A DNA stretch of 64,000 nt from NCBI GenBank assembly GCA_004123355.1, contig SCHM01000004.1, positions 6,103,017 through 6,167,016 of the forward strand, given 5' to 3'. Position numbers and translations under genes: made by a program. The stretch is from Amphirosellinia nigrospora. Lineage: Eukaryota; Ascomycota; Sordariomycetes; Xylariales; Xylariaceae. How positions within the stretch are numbered: the stretch's first letter is position 1; every line of letters starts with the position of its first letter. Of the stretch, positions 29,701 through 39,838 are shown in pieces. The notes under the pieces are model-generated. The model had not been told where the DNA came from, ran no database searches, and saw nothing but the letters and a program-made list of their open reading frames with translations.

Positions 29701-30791
29701 AATTTATACTTATTAAAGAACTTTTTTAATTTTATTTAGGTTAAAAATCGTTTTAAAAATCTTAATATCGTAATAAGTTTTTTTTACCTAAAGTAAAAAT
29801 TAGTTATTCGCTGTAATATTTAATTCTTTAATTTTGTTTTGTAGCTCGAAATTATAATCTAATTATAAAGCAATAATATAATTTTAGCGTATATTGCTGC
29901 TATTAATAAAACAGATATATAAAAATACCGTATATTAACGTTTATACTTATAAGCAAATCTATTACTACTATTAATTAAACAGCCGAATATTTTTATAAC
30001 GTAGTTATGTAATTACGCAAAAAAACAAGATATTACGGTTAATAAATTAAAATAGAATAGCAAGTTCTACTATATATAACTTATTAAAAAAGAGCGAACT
30101 AGCATAACTAGCAACTATAACTTACTTATTAACCTAAATACGTAGTTCCTAAAAACTTAAGCATTTTTGCCTTTAAATTAAAGGGCCTTTAGTATTAAAA
30201 AAAATAATAAATTATAATATAATTTATTTAATAGTTTATATTTTAAAGTTTAAAAACTATTAATTTTAAAACTATATAAATTAATAAAAACTAGTAAAAA
30301 ATATTAAAAGTTATTTTTTAATAATAAATTCGCAAAAACAATCGTAAAAAAACTATTATATTAGTTTATTAAAAAAGTTTGTTAGTCCGCTTATAAAAAA
30401 GTTTTTAATAATATATAATAAAAAAACGTAATTATATACTTATTTAAAATGTTTTTTTAAACGTTTATTTTATTAAACGTTTTAGTTTATTATTTTTAAA
30501 ATTTTCGCTTATTAGCGTTAAAGCGTAGCTTTATATAATAATAGTATATAAAATTAACTGCTACTAAAATTAAAATTATTTATAAAACTTTAAATAAATA
30601 TTATATTTTTAATATAATAATCTAAAAAGTAAAAAGTATAGTTATAACTATATTAATAGTTTTTTTATTTATAGCAATAGCTCGGCAAAACTTTTTAAAA
30701 GTTTTTTTAAAGCTTTTTAACAATAAAATAAATAATCTTAGATTGCTCTTAAGCACCGTTTTACAAGTGCAGTTCTATTTAAAATAGGAAA

Positions 30792-31133
30792 TTATTTATT
30801 TATTTTATCTAATTCGGCTAGAGGAATAGGTGGAGGAGTTAGGTACGGGTTACCAGAATCTATAGAGTTGCTTGGTGGCGTAGGAGGAGGAGTAGGGTAT
30901 GGGTTACCGGAATCTATAGAATTCTGGGGGGGAGTAGAAGGGGGAGAAGGAGGAGGAGTAGGAGGAGGAATGGGATAAGGATTGCCAGGATCCATAGAAT
31001 TAGGTAGAATAGTAGGCGGAAGAGTATGATAAGGACCAGTAGCCATAGAACAGCAGGGATGAGGAAGACGAGGAGCAAGATAAAGGCTGCTAGAAGCCAG
31101 GGCACTATTAAAAAAGGAGAGGCAGACATGCAT
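30792..31133 (-). CDS. Small proline-rich repeat protein at the AT-block boundary
   Basis: Up to 113 residues. The C-terminal half has three tandem units built on NS(I/M)D(S/P)GNPYP followed by PPPTPP. I do not recognise the family. The promoter side looks real: a TATATAAA box about 200 bp upstream and a C/A-rich leader typical of well-expressed fungal genes. A GTAAGT at 31180-31175 and a T-rich TAATAG ending at 31105 could bound a 76-nt intron. In that case translation would start at the in-frame ATG near 31046 (MATGPYH), giving about 84 residues, but no good branch site is seen. The same DNA also reads as a very hydrophobic 71-residue frame from 31129, probably a side effect of the pyrimidine-rich strand. 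Its position at a RIP boundary and its low complexity recall fast-evolving secreted genes, but that is speculation. Confidence 0.42.
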   Translation of the reverse strand: MHVCLSFFNSALASSSLYLAPRLPHPCCSMATGPYHTLPPTILPNSMDPGNPYPIPPPTPPPSPPSTPPQNSIDSGNPYPTPPPTPPSNSIDSGNPYLTPPPIPLAELDKINK

Positions 31134-31332
31134 AGCTGACTGATTTTTCTTCTTCTTCTTTTCTTTGGTTCTTGACTTACGTCGTGTTCTTTTAATCTTA
31201 ATCTGCTGTAATCTTTGCCTTTGTTCTTGTAATTGTTCTTTCTATTCTTTGTGTAGTTGTTGTTTTTCTTGAGGGTAAGTGTTTGGTAGATGAGAGACGA
31301 AAAGGAAGCCGGAAGGAATACCGAGACGCGGG

Positions 31333-31340
31333 TTTATATA
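31333..31340 (-). promoter_or_regulatory. TATA box of the boundary gene
   Basis: TATATAAA on the minus strand, followed by a leader rich in CAA, ACA and AAG triplets up to the ATG near 31133. Position and context fit a core promoter of the proline-rich gene. Confidence 0.55.
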
Positions 31341-32570
31341 TCCCCGGCCCATTGTCGACGATCAAAGCCGTTGTTAGTGGAACAGTGGTGGAGTCCGGGA
31401 ACGGGGTGGGTGTTGCGTCTTCCTTCCGGGCGAGCGGGTCGTATGAACAAAGAGCGCGTTTTATACCATGTGGGAATAGTATTACGCGGTCTGAAACTAT
31501 GGGTGAGAGGTAGAGTAGGTAAGATGAATCAATTGGTATACCGAGATGTATCACGTATTCTAGGATGCTAAATATACTATCGAACAACGCAACGGATCAA
31601 GTGATGTTTGGTGTACTGTACTTGATGTTATATCTACTACGTTACCAAAAAGAAGCACATATAACGTAGAACAGATAATGTGACACACCCAGTAGCTTAC
31701 TGCCAACGACGAGGCACAGCCCCGTCCCGTCATCGCCGAGCCGAAACCTCGGGTGACCGTGAACAGCGCATCGCCCAACCACCGGCCATCACATCATCAC
31801 ACCTCCGCAACGCAGCCCAGCAACGCCGGCAAATATGTATCATGCCACAGCCTCGCAACATACGACACCCGCACGGGCACATCCGAGCGTCGGTTCGCCC
31901 TCCCCCGTAAGTGGGGTGCGCAAGGGCAAGGGCGAAGAGCCCGCGATACCGCCGGACGGGGCACGTGGTTGAAGTTTTAAAGCGCCGCTAATATGTACGC
32001 TGCTGACCTCAGACACGCTACTCTTGCCTAAAACACAATCACAAGTCTCGATTCCAGTGATTCGTGACGTGCTGCCGGGCCACACAAGGTTTCAACAACC
32101 CCCACGATCGGCATTTCACGTCGTACTTAAACTCAAGGTATGCGGGCTTTGGCAACAAACGCAACCGTGCGTCTCCTACACTACCCAAGCAGTCCGACAA
32201 ACAGCAGAACCGTGGGGCCAAAATAAGAGGTAAGCAGGTGCTACCGTCCACGAACCCCAGCCTTGTATCCGAGGAGAAAGGAGAACGGAGATCGTCGATT
32301 AGGGGGCGCCTCAGCAGCCATAGGTCGTCTTGGCGGGCGTCGAGGAGGGTTCCCTATACGACTTTGCTATGCCGGCAGTGGGCGGCAGGGGGGAGACGGG
32401 GATATCCGCCTTGGTTATTGACTTGTCTCGCTTGGATAGAATAGATATATGCGACTCCGTCCCGGTTGGATGGACTGGATGAGACGGCCCTCCCGCTGGG
32501 TTGCGGCCTCGCTACTCCAACTCCTGCACGCTATGACATTGTCGGGAGTCCGTATTGCGGATACACCACC
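31341..32570. other. Intergenic region between divergent genes
   Basis: About 1.2 kb of normal composition between the TATA box of the proline-rich gene and the GNAT start. Open frames here overlap each other on both strands and show no domain or repeat. I see no RNA gene. It probably holds the promoters of both neighbours. Confidence 0.6.
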
Positions 32571-33395
32571 ATGGACGAGGACGACGTCAACTCATCCGAG
32601 GCGCCATCGCCGACCTCGACCTCAACCTCGCGATCTGAGTACGCTGAAAGCGTGATCCGCTCCGCGTGCAAGAGTGACACGGAAGCCATCGTCGAGGTTG
32701 AGGCGACTTCTTTCCCCCAGGTGTACTGCGACGCTGTTGATTTGGTGGACTGCCGTCGACGCGAACTCGAGGGAGGGTACCCCTGCTGTAAGATTCTCGC
32801 GGCTACTTCGGAGTTTGGCGAACCATCTGGGGTTCATGGATTCATCATCTTCGAATCGTATCTCCATTCGTTCAGAGAGTACCGTGACTCGAAGACCGGG
32901 GAGGGCATCACGCTACCGGCGAACCGCCCCCCGGACAAGAACCCGGCTTACAGCATTCTGATGGCAGCGATACGGGCTGATCCGGCATTGCTCGAAGAAG
33001 AATTCTTGTGTGAGTTCACCCCGTGATTGATAAGTCACGTTAACTCATTATGGGTAGTCGTTTCCGAGATCTGCATCCACCCCCACGTTCGGGAGAAAGG
33101 CAATGGAACGAGGCTTATGCATCACATGGTGGAGATGGCCGATGTACTCGCCGTCAAGATCATCGTGCTCGTTGAAGGCTCAGTGTCCGACGCGGCGCGG
33201 CAGTGGACGACAGATGAAGTCGAGGAGGTCGATGCCGTTGAATTGACAGCCCTCAGCAAAAAGGAGCAGAGAACGGCTGTGCAGTTCTACGAAGACAAGC
33301 TGGGGTTCGAGAAGAGAGCCTATTTCTTCTGGGGTCGGCGAGATAGTGCCATCCCGAGGATCTTTCATGTGATGCAGTATCCAGCACACGGCTAG
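32571..33395 (+). CDS. GNAT-family N-acetyltransferase
   Basis: Two exons, 258 residues. The start is the ATG in CACCATGG; an upstream in-frame ATG at 32466 has a weaker context. The intron is 33010-33057 (48 nt, GTGAGT..GGGTAG) and carries the stop that otherwise breaks the frame. The splice joins ...EEEFLC to FVSEICIHPHVREKGNG, giving the GNAT acetyl-CoA loop (R-E-K-G-N-G-T) after the strand VSEICIHP. A later AVQFYEDKLGFEKRAYFF is the usual GNAT motif B region. The first ~25 residues are Ser/Thr/Pro-rich and probably disordered. The substrate cannot be told. It is convergent with hapX and, unlike its neighbours, needs no frame correction. Confidence 0.85.
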
Positions 33396-33663
33396 CCGAC
33401 TGGCGGAGGTACACGGCTAACCATTTTAGATAAGATGGAGGCGAACAGTAAGGGTGGTAGGCTTAATATGGGGTTGGGGGTTGGACAAATCAGATGGTAC
33501 GTTTTGAATGGTGTTTCCTTCTTCCAATGTGAAGGCAAGCGTTGATGGTGGTCATTCCTCGCAGCAAACTGTATCATAGCTCGCAAGCTTACCATGCTGG
33601 CGAATTGCTTTTCAATTACTAGTTTCATTTCCGTCTGATGGCATTCATCATGTTGCCGTTCAC

Positions 33664-35438
33664 TTATTTCCCGAACCGGACGTCAAACTCCTTGAGCACC
33701 CCCATAATGCTGGCCGTCTCAACGTCCAGGGCTGTCCGGCCAAGCGTATTAGCCGGCTTGGGGACAGCCCTGAGTTTCGGTAACCATGTTTCAAGTTCAT
33801 CAGTCGCCCGGTCAAAACCGGGGTGACTTGATAAGGTTTGATAAGCATCTGCACACGACAGACTGACCCCCACAGACGTATTGAAGGTCTGAGCGGGCGC
33901 ATCAGCAGACTTGCAGCATCCTGAGCCGCCCGAGCCACCGCAGCACCCACCAGATGTTTTTCCGGATTCACGGGCGAAGGTGGCTGCAAGGCTTCTACAA
34001 AAAAGTCCTGACTTGGGGTCTCTGAGACATTGGGAGCACGTGCCAGGCCCGTTCGCACCGCAGCCACTTGGCTTGCGTGCGGGCTGGAACGACTTGCGAT
34101 TCAGAGAGCTCAGGCTGGGCAACTTGATGGCTCCTGTCGAGGTGACTTCCATGGGAGAAGGGCCCACATCGTCCTCTGAGTAAGGGGGTGTTTGAACTTG
34201 CTGGCTCAAGGGGGCAGAGTCTGAGCGGCAGCGGTTTCGGCGCACATGCAATAACTACTCTCCGTGCAAAAGCCGCACGGCCCGTGGCGGTGGAAGTAGC
34301 GGCTGTGCCGAGAGTAGAGGCTCTGTTGGAGCCAGGGCTGCAATCGACACCTTCTTCTTAGAGAACATGGCAGTAAAATCGATCTCATTAGGGTACGGTT
34401 CTGACTTCTGTCGCTTTTCTTCGGGGGCTGTGGCAGGAGTACGAGGGCTTTCGTTTTAGCTCGGCTTCAATGACAGGTACGGAACTATTCAGTGCCGCCT
34501 CAAGACATTCACACGTTGTGCCGAGGCTGCATTTCCCACATTCGACTGCGGGGCTTGAGAGCACATCATCGACACAAGCACATGGCCCTGTGGAGCTACA
34601 GTTTCCACAGCCAGCGGCATCCGGTAACACTTGCAGATGATTCGATGATACCGATGAATCCGGAGGGATATCATCTGGGGTATGGAGAAGGCGGTTGTTG
34701 AATTGCGTTGGCTAGAGACATTGTTTGCCAAGCTACCCTGGGAGTGTGGTGATGGGAGGAGAAACTCTGCATCTGTCCTTGATGGGACATGAAGCTCCCG
34801 TTTCTCGATGAGCTGCTGGAGGTTTCGTCTTGCCAACGGCGTTGCAAAGACTGCAGCTCTTTGGCGAGGCCGAGTGTGCCGCACGTTCCTTTTCTAGTGT
34901 CTCCTTGAAAGAATGATTCTGGGTCTTTAAAGATTCAACCTCGGCGTTTAGGCCCTCTATCTGGTGATGCAATTGTTGCTGGATGCGTTCATTCTCGTCG
35001 CGTTGCTCCTCGAGTTCCTCTTCCAACTCGCCGACACGGGCCGCCCTCCGCTCGCGGAATGCCCGCTGGGCAGCTCTGTTCTGGGCCTTGCGTTTGTGGG
35101 CGGTGTATCGGTGGCGGGCTTCCTTCCAGGCTTCGGGCGTGGCGGATTACCCATTCCCTGCTAGTAATAGAGGTCTTGGGAGGTAGCACGGCCGCGTTGG
35201 GACCTGCATTGATAGGTTTGATGGCTAACTGTGGTGCTAACGAGAGTGGTGTAGACGTATTTGAGGATGGAGAGAAGTCCGAGCCAGGGAGGAGGCCGCC
35301 GCCGGAGGTGAAATGGTAATTTAGTCGGGTGGGCCTCGCAGCAACTTCAGAGGATGAATTAATAGGAGCAGTAGGGACGCCATGCTGAATGTTGAACAAC
35401 AACAACGGTGACCGGAGGTCCATGAGAGGCGGTTTCAT
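33664..35438 (-). CDS. HapX, bZIP iron-responsive regulator (several apparent frameshifts)
   Basis: In order: an N-terminal CCAAT-complex-binding segment (TSREWV then PPRPKPGRKPATDTPPT), a bZIP basic region (RKAQNRAAQRAFRERRAARV), a coiled coil (GELEEELEEQRDENERIQQQ), then the HapX cysteine-rich regions CGNCSSTGPCAC, CGKCSLGTTCEC, CGFCTESSYCMC and CSQC..LFC. After these come GGCCGGSGGSGCC and a conserved C-terminus ending KEFDVRFGK. HapX binds the CCAAT complex and represses iron-using pathways when iron is scarce; the Cys regions sense iron-sulfur status. Total ~590 residues, near the family norm. The frame changes about nine times, near 35143, 35095, 34866, 34823, 34675, 34446, 34392, 34281 and 34208. 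Eight fit one missing base each; the one near 34281 fits two missing or one extra. All conserved parts survive, so error is likelier than loss of function. Confidence 0.93.
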
Positions 35439-35941
35439 TCGCTGTTCAGAAACGGATGCAATAACTTCCTGATGCAGCAGGAACCTTTGTGGTTTATTCG
35501 CTATTGAGTGATAGTTGGTATAGTTGGCGATAGGATTCCTCCGCTTAACGTTTCATGTAACCGGCCTGGACTTGCATTTGGCAGAAGAAACAATGGATAA
35601 ATGGAAGGGAGAATCCGATGGCACGGGGAGAAAGGCAATGAACAAGGCAAAAGAAGGAATCCGCGGACGGGCGAAGTTTGACCCTTGAACGACGGGGCCT
35701 TGCTAGGTAAGAGCTGCGTGTCCTCAGCAGCTCGAAACTGCACGCTGTCGAGACGAGATGATAATAGATGTTCGGGGTCCGGTGTGCGGTGAAGAATTCT
35801 CTTGGTGCCGCAGTGTAAGTGCGAGTTTTCGGCCGACCCAGGCGAGTGTCCAGTAGCGGGCAAATCCAACCGTGGGGGGGAACCGGAGGAGAACAGTGCG
35901 AGTGGGCTGAGACTGAGACTGAGAGAGCGGGATGTGAGGGG

Positions 35942-36005
35942 ATTGGGTGAATGGGATATGATGTAGATGGGATGTAGATTGAAAATCACTGATCAGATTG
36001 ATAAG
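35942..36005 (-). promoter_or_regulatory. CCAAT box and GATA motif upstream of hapX
   Basis: ATTGG on the plus strand at 35942-35946 is a CCAAT box in hapX orientation. GATCAGATTGATAAG at 35991-36005 holds a GATA core (TGATAA) next to ATCAGAT, resembling but not matching the ATCWGATAA site of the iron regulator SreA. In Aspergillus, hapX is repressed by SreA. The link here is inference from this resemblance. Confidence 0.3.
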
Positions 36006-36701
36006 ATTATGCTGGGACTACTACTGCGGACAGTTACTGGGGGGGGCTTGTGGCTCGAACCGCTGCGACCCTCGCTATTACCTAGGTACCACTGCACACT
36101 ACCTATACCAGGTAACTGGGTGGATTCTGGTGCGACGCGATGGACTGATAATGACCAATGGTTAGCGTCGGTGATCGCTGGCGGCTGCTTTCAGTCCACT
36201 TCGATGGACTCAGTTTGTTCTCGGCCCGGACTTTGGCTCAAGTGGGCTGATGAGAGAATTGTGCGAGAGTTACCAGGTAGGTACCGACCTGCATTGACCC
36301 TGGATCGTCTAAACGGACCGCGGTTGGACAATTACCTCGTCTCCTGTCAGGTTCCTGTGTTCTGCAGTGCGCACCTGTAGACTCTTTAGATATTCGACGA
36401 GGTAAGGTACTGCTGTAGTGTATCATATGACAATCTGCTAACCTGTATGTAGAATCGTCAATCACTCGGGTAGGATCGGAGCTATGTTGTCCTAGCCAGA
36501 AATCCGAGGGACGCTAAGGTTAGGTAATGTGATGCCCGTACGCCCGTATGCTGTGCGCCCACGCCGGTACCGGCCCTACCGCAGGGCCTCGGCGCGGAAC
36601 CTTCCATTACCATTGCCAGCTGCCAGCTCTTGTCAGAAGGTGGGAGCTTTCAAAACACCATTCATCATCCCACTTTCCTATCTAGACCCTGGTCGACACT
36701 A

Positions 36702-36747
36702 ACAACGAGCAACGGGCAACGGGCAACGGGCAACGAACAACGAACAA
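36702..36747. repeat. 8-bp tandem repeat (CAACGGG/CAACGAA type)
   Basis: About six units of AACGGGCA or AACGAACA follow each other upstream of COG2. Confidence 0.75.
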
Positions 36748-37043
36748 AAAGCAATGGACGCATGACAACATCACAAATTACACACGAACGGCCCGACCAA
36801 CGATAGAAACCTGCCATCTCATTTCTATACGGGCAGTCTCAATAATCATACTCCGTCTATAGGTTCACATGCCATTGTCGTAGACACTACAGTCGATTAT
36901 AAGGAGGCCGTTGATTGCATGCGGTAGCCCAACCACTGTGTAAACCAGCGGCGAGCTCGCACAGCTCTAGCTATCGCGGGAGACAGAAAGACACACTTTA
37001 TCATTGGGCCCCGATCTACTCAAACCCCCAATTCTCAATCGCC

Positions 37044-37930
37044 ATGGCGCATCCTCCCAACCTCGCCGCCCCAATACCCAGCCGGCCCCTCGGCAGCTCA
37101 AGGGCATTCGAGTTGCCCTCGTCGCCTTCGACATCCGGCGCCTCCGATGCGGAAGATGACACACCTCTGCCCTTCCCGACCGCGCTGCCACGGTCCGACT
37201 TCCTGGCGCCGACTTTCAGCGCGGCCTCGTACCTGTCATCGCTCCCCCACCGGCACCAGACACTCGAGGACCTGCGGTCCGATCTACGCGAGCGCAGCGC
37301 CGCCATTGGCTCGGAGCTGCTGGAGCTCGTGAACGCCAACTACGCCAGCTTTTTGGGGTTGGGCGACGAGCTGCAGGGCGGCGAGGATCGCGTGGAGGAC
37401 GTGCGGGTCGGGTTGCTCGGGTTCCGGCGCGCCGTGGAAGAGGTGCGGTCCCGCGTACGGGAGCGCGGCGCGGAAGTCGCCGGACTGACGGGCGAGTTGG
37501 GCGCCGTGCGCGGAGAGATCGAGACGGGGCGGAAGATGCTCGAGCTCGATGATCGGATCGCCGCGCTCGAGGGCCGGTTAGCGGTTGGCGGTCTTGGCGC
37601 CGAGAGCGACGAGAGTGAGGATGATGCCGATGACGAAGATGAGGAGGGGGAAACTGTGGGGAGCAGCGCGGCGAAGCTAACCCAGCTGGCGGGTGACTAC
37701 GTGGCGGTGGACGAGCTCGCTGATGAAATTGGGAGGGAGACGCCAGTCGTCAGACGGATGGAGGAGAGGATGGTGAGGTGTCGGAATACGCTTCTCCTGG
37801 ATCTTAATGCTGCGTTGAAAGAGGCTAGGAAGGCGGGTACACCGGGACGGACGAAACTCCTCAGGCTTATGGGGTGTATGCTACGCTCGACGCCCAAGCC
37901 GAAGCCGTGAAGGCACTGAAGAGTAGTTGA
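37044..37930 (+). CDS. Conserved oligomeric Golgi complex subunit 2
   Basis: COG2 is part of lobe A of the COG tethering complex, which holds recycling vesicles at the Golgi. The family N-terminus is clear: LPFPTALPRSDFLAP, then YLSSLPHRHQTLEDLRSDLR, then SELLELVNANYASFLGLGDE, followed by a long coiled coil (about residues 110-200) and an acidic linker (SDESEDDADDEDEE). About 295 residues, normal for the short fungal form. The start is the ATG in CGCCATGG; an upstream in-frame ATG at 36915 adds an unconserved extension. Near 37868 one T seems missing in CTT(T)AT. The shifted frame gives LRLYGVYATLDAQAEAVKAL, the expected COG2 end, stopping at 37930; the uncorrected frame stops at 37910. Convergent with the uL1m gene. 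Confidence 0.88.
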
Positions 37931-38224
37931 TAACGACGAACAATTGGAGGGGCATGCATGGAGCGAGACATTGCCCTTGTTTTGCCATACATTCGTATAT
38001 TTCCATTTACACACAAATGATTCTTGGCAAGGATGATATCACGAGCCTTGCAAATAAGAGATACCCAGATATTTACAAATCATCAATTATATATTTTTTT
38101 TTTTTGGATCGAAGAAAAGGCAAGTAGCATAGAAACTTGGCCCTCATATGATACACTCTTATACAGTGGTATTCTAATCATCCGGGCTATATAAACAATG
38201 AAAATAGCAATTATTTACATTTAT

Positions 38225-39000
38225 TTACATAGCCGTACTCAAATGCGCAGGCGTGATCTTCTCATCGGTAGCAGCAACCGTGCCGTTTAGAGGAAACCCA
38301 GGGCCATTCGTCGACGAAAGCACGACCTCGATGAGATCCTTCTTGACACGGCCTTCGAGGACCAGAATTCTGGACTTGACGGAACCGATCATGGTCTTGA
38401 TATTCTCCGACAGCATCTTCGGCGTGAACTGGATATTGCCGATGGGCATCCTAATGGCCCCGATCTTTTCCCTGTAATTCTCGGCACCCACCATTTCGTG
38501 CATCATGGTAACGACGCTCTTAGTGATCGAGTTAGTCTTGAGGGAGGGCATGAGCCCCTTGGGACCGAGAATACGCCCCAGGTTCGCCTTCTTGAGAGCG
38601 GGCTCCGAGTCCACGTGGCAGATCAGCCGGTTAAAGGGCAGCTTGCTCGCGTTGGTGCGGATCATCTCGAAGAGTGATTCTTCCCCAAAGGCTACGGCGC
38701 CGCCTGTCCTCGCCTCGTGCATGGCGCCTGATCCTTCTTTACAGATTACTGCGATCCGTGTGTCGTTTTTCACGGGGTAGGGGAGTCGGAGGCGGTCGCG
38801 GAGTACTGGCCCGTTCTTGATGGTGCGGATCTTGAGCGCGAGCTCGTAGGTCGCTTGTGAGGGGGACGGCCTACTTCGGCGGCGCGGAGGTATCTATGTT
38901 ATTGATTGCTTGTTAGTCGGGGGTCCTAGTTGACTGTGTAATGTTGACGAATCGAGGAGGATGTGTATATATGTATATAATATATTATATATTATATACG

Positions 39001-39032
<32 letters not shown>

Positions 39033-39317
39033 GTAAACACACCTCATGGCATCGCACAGCGAGAACTGCTCTTCTTTGCTCGGGGTGGCGTATTTATACT
39101 CCTTGAAACGCTGCTGCTTCCTCCTCTTCTTCAGCTTCTCCTTCTCGCGCTCACGCGCCCGTATGGCCACAGTGCCAGAGCTCTTCCATCGTAGCTGAGT
39201 TGTTGATACGGCGGGTGCTAATATTCTGGGTATCGTGGCAGTCGTAGCTGTCGGTCTGGTCATGGATGATAGGCTAAGCCTCGCCATGGAGGTGATGCAT
39301 TGATTCGTTGTGGCCAT
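38225..39317 (-). CDS. Mitochondrial large-subunit ribosomal protein uL1m
   Basis: Ribosomal protein L1 family, mitochondrial 54S subunit. Exon 1 (39317-39043) starts in AAACCATGG and encodes an Arg/Ser/Thr-rich N-terminus, likely a mitochondrial presequence, then a lysine-rich helix (REREKEKLKKRRKQQRFKEY). The intron is 38894-39042 (149 nt, GTGTGT..CATAG, branch CGACTAAC) and contains a GT microsatellite. Exon 2 has YLRAAEVGRPP, KNDTRIAVICKEGSG, ANLGRILGPKGLMPSLKTNS (the L1 signature GxxLGPKGLMP) and GNIQFTPKMLSENI. Near 38860-38865 the frame shifts by one missing base in a G run, between VGRPP and SQATYELALKIRTI. About 314 residues. It is divergent from the GluRS gene, so the two may share a promoter region. 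Confidence 0.9.
39000..39023. repeat. (GT)n microsatellite in the uL1m intron
   Basis: About 11-12 GT units directly after a TATA-rich stretch, within the intron. Confidence 0.9.
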
Positions 39318-39838
39318 GGTTTCTGGGCGAGTGTGCGGGTGTATCGTCGTCGTCGGCGTCGTCGTCGCCGGTCTGATATGTCGGGTCAGGAGCGCAGAGA
39401 CTCACGGGCTCGGCCTAGACCAGACCAGACCAGGGTCGTGATCAGACTTTGGTGGAGCGACTCAATTGAACTTTTGCGAAAATTATGGACACCTGACATC
39501 TCAGGCCACAATAAGGTGTTGGTATTATCTTATCTCTTATCGAGACCAGCTCACCTCCCTAATTATATCTTATCTTATCGGAAAGCTCTCCACCCCGCCC
39601 CATCAGCAAGAGTCACCCCGCCATGATGCATCTCATCCCTATGCTTTTTCTTTTGACCCCGCCACAAATCAACGGATGGGCTGTTGTAACCTTGTTCTTG
39701 ACTCACTCACACGACGACTTCGGCCGAATTTGTGTCAAGCTAAATCAAATCTAATATCAGTACAAGCTAGGACATTTATTCTTTTTGTAATTATACATCT
39801 CATTTGAATCTGATCTGGTTTGTTGTCTTCTATCCAAA
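39318..39838. promoter_or_regulatory. Shared promoter region of uL1m and GluRS
   Basis: 521 bp between two divergent starts of translation genes. It contains GTCGTCGTCG-type and CCAGACCAGA-type short repeats near 39,340-39,370 and 39,418-39,435, but no TATA box that I can place with confidence. Short frames here are not conserved. Confidence 0.5.

Larger units (their letters stand above)
1..30780. other. AT-rich, RIP-like gene-free block
   Basis: The block is almost entirely A and T. The few remaining C and G bases sit mostly in ACT, GCT or ACG contexts and CpA is nearly absent, which is the mark of RIP (C to T, preferring CpA) acting on repeats in Pezizomycotina. No open frame of useful length exists on either strand. 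Composition changes sharply to normal near 30,780. The block runs off the left edge, so its full size is unknown. It could be a dispersed AT isochore, a pericentromere or a centromere; the sequence alone does not decide. Confidence 0.93.
27830..30780. other. AT-rich sequence up to the compartment boundary
   Basis: No gene is recognisable. A+T content falls in patches near 28,590-28,720 and 29,800-30,200, and in the last ~60 bp before 30,780, suggesting less mutated single-copy DNA. An A/T motif built on AACGATTTATTTTTAATAAT recurs about three times at 28,250-28,345, and two clearer tandem repeats are listed separately. Confidence 0.6.
35439..37043. other. Intergenic region between hapX and COG2
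   Basis: 1.6 kb between two divergent starts. The part next to hapX is pyrimidine-rich on the minus strand, like a long 5' leader. A frame at 35501-35989 (-) lies in this leader and is Ser/Pro/Leu-biased, so it is probably not a gene. A TACCTAGGTA-type motif occurs at 36079-36089. Confidence 0.6.

Noticed and set aside
1-30780. CRISPR array or bacterial mobile DNA
   Set aside because: The genes alongside are clearly eukaryotic with introns, and the short repeats found are A/T tandem repeats without unique spacers.
31198-31587. 129-codon open frame (-) over the TATA box
   Set aside because: It covers the core promoter and leader of the proline-rich gene and has no recognisable domain.
33664-35438. 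HapX as a true pseudogene
   Set aside because: All cysteine regions, the bZIP and the C-terminus are conserved, and the same kind of one-base loss affects essential genes nearby. Error explains this better.
35501-35989. 162-codon open frame (-) upstream of hapX
   Set aside because: Low-complexity Ser/Pro/Leu composition from a pyrimidine-rich leader, with no domain. It lies where the hapX 5' untranslated region is expected.
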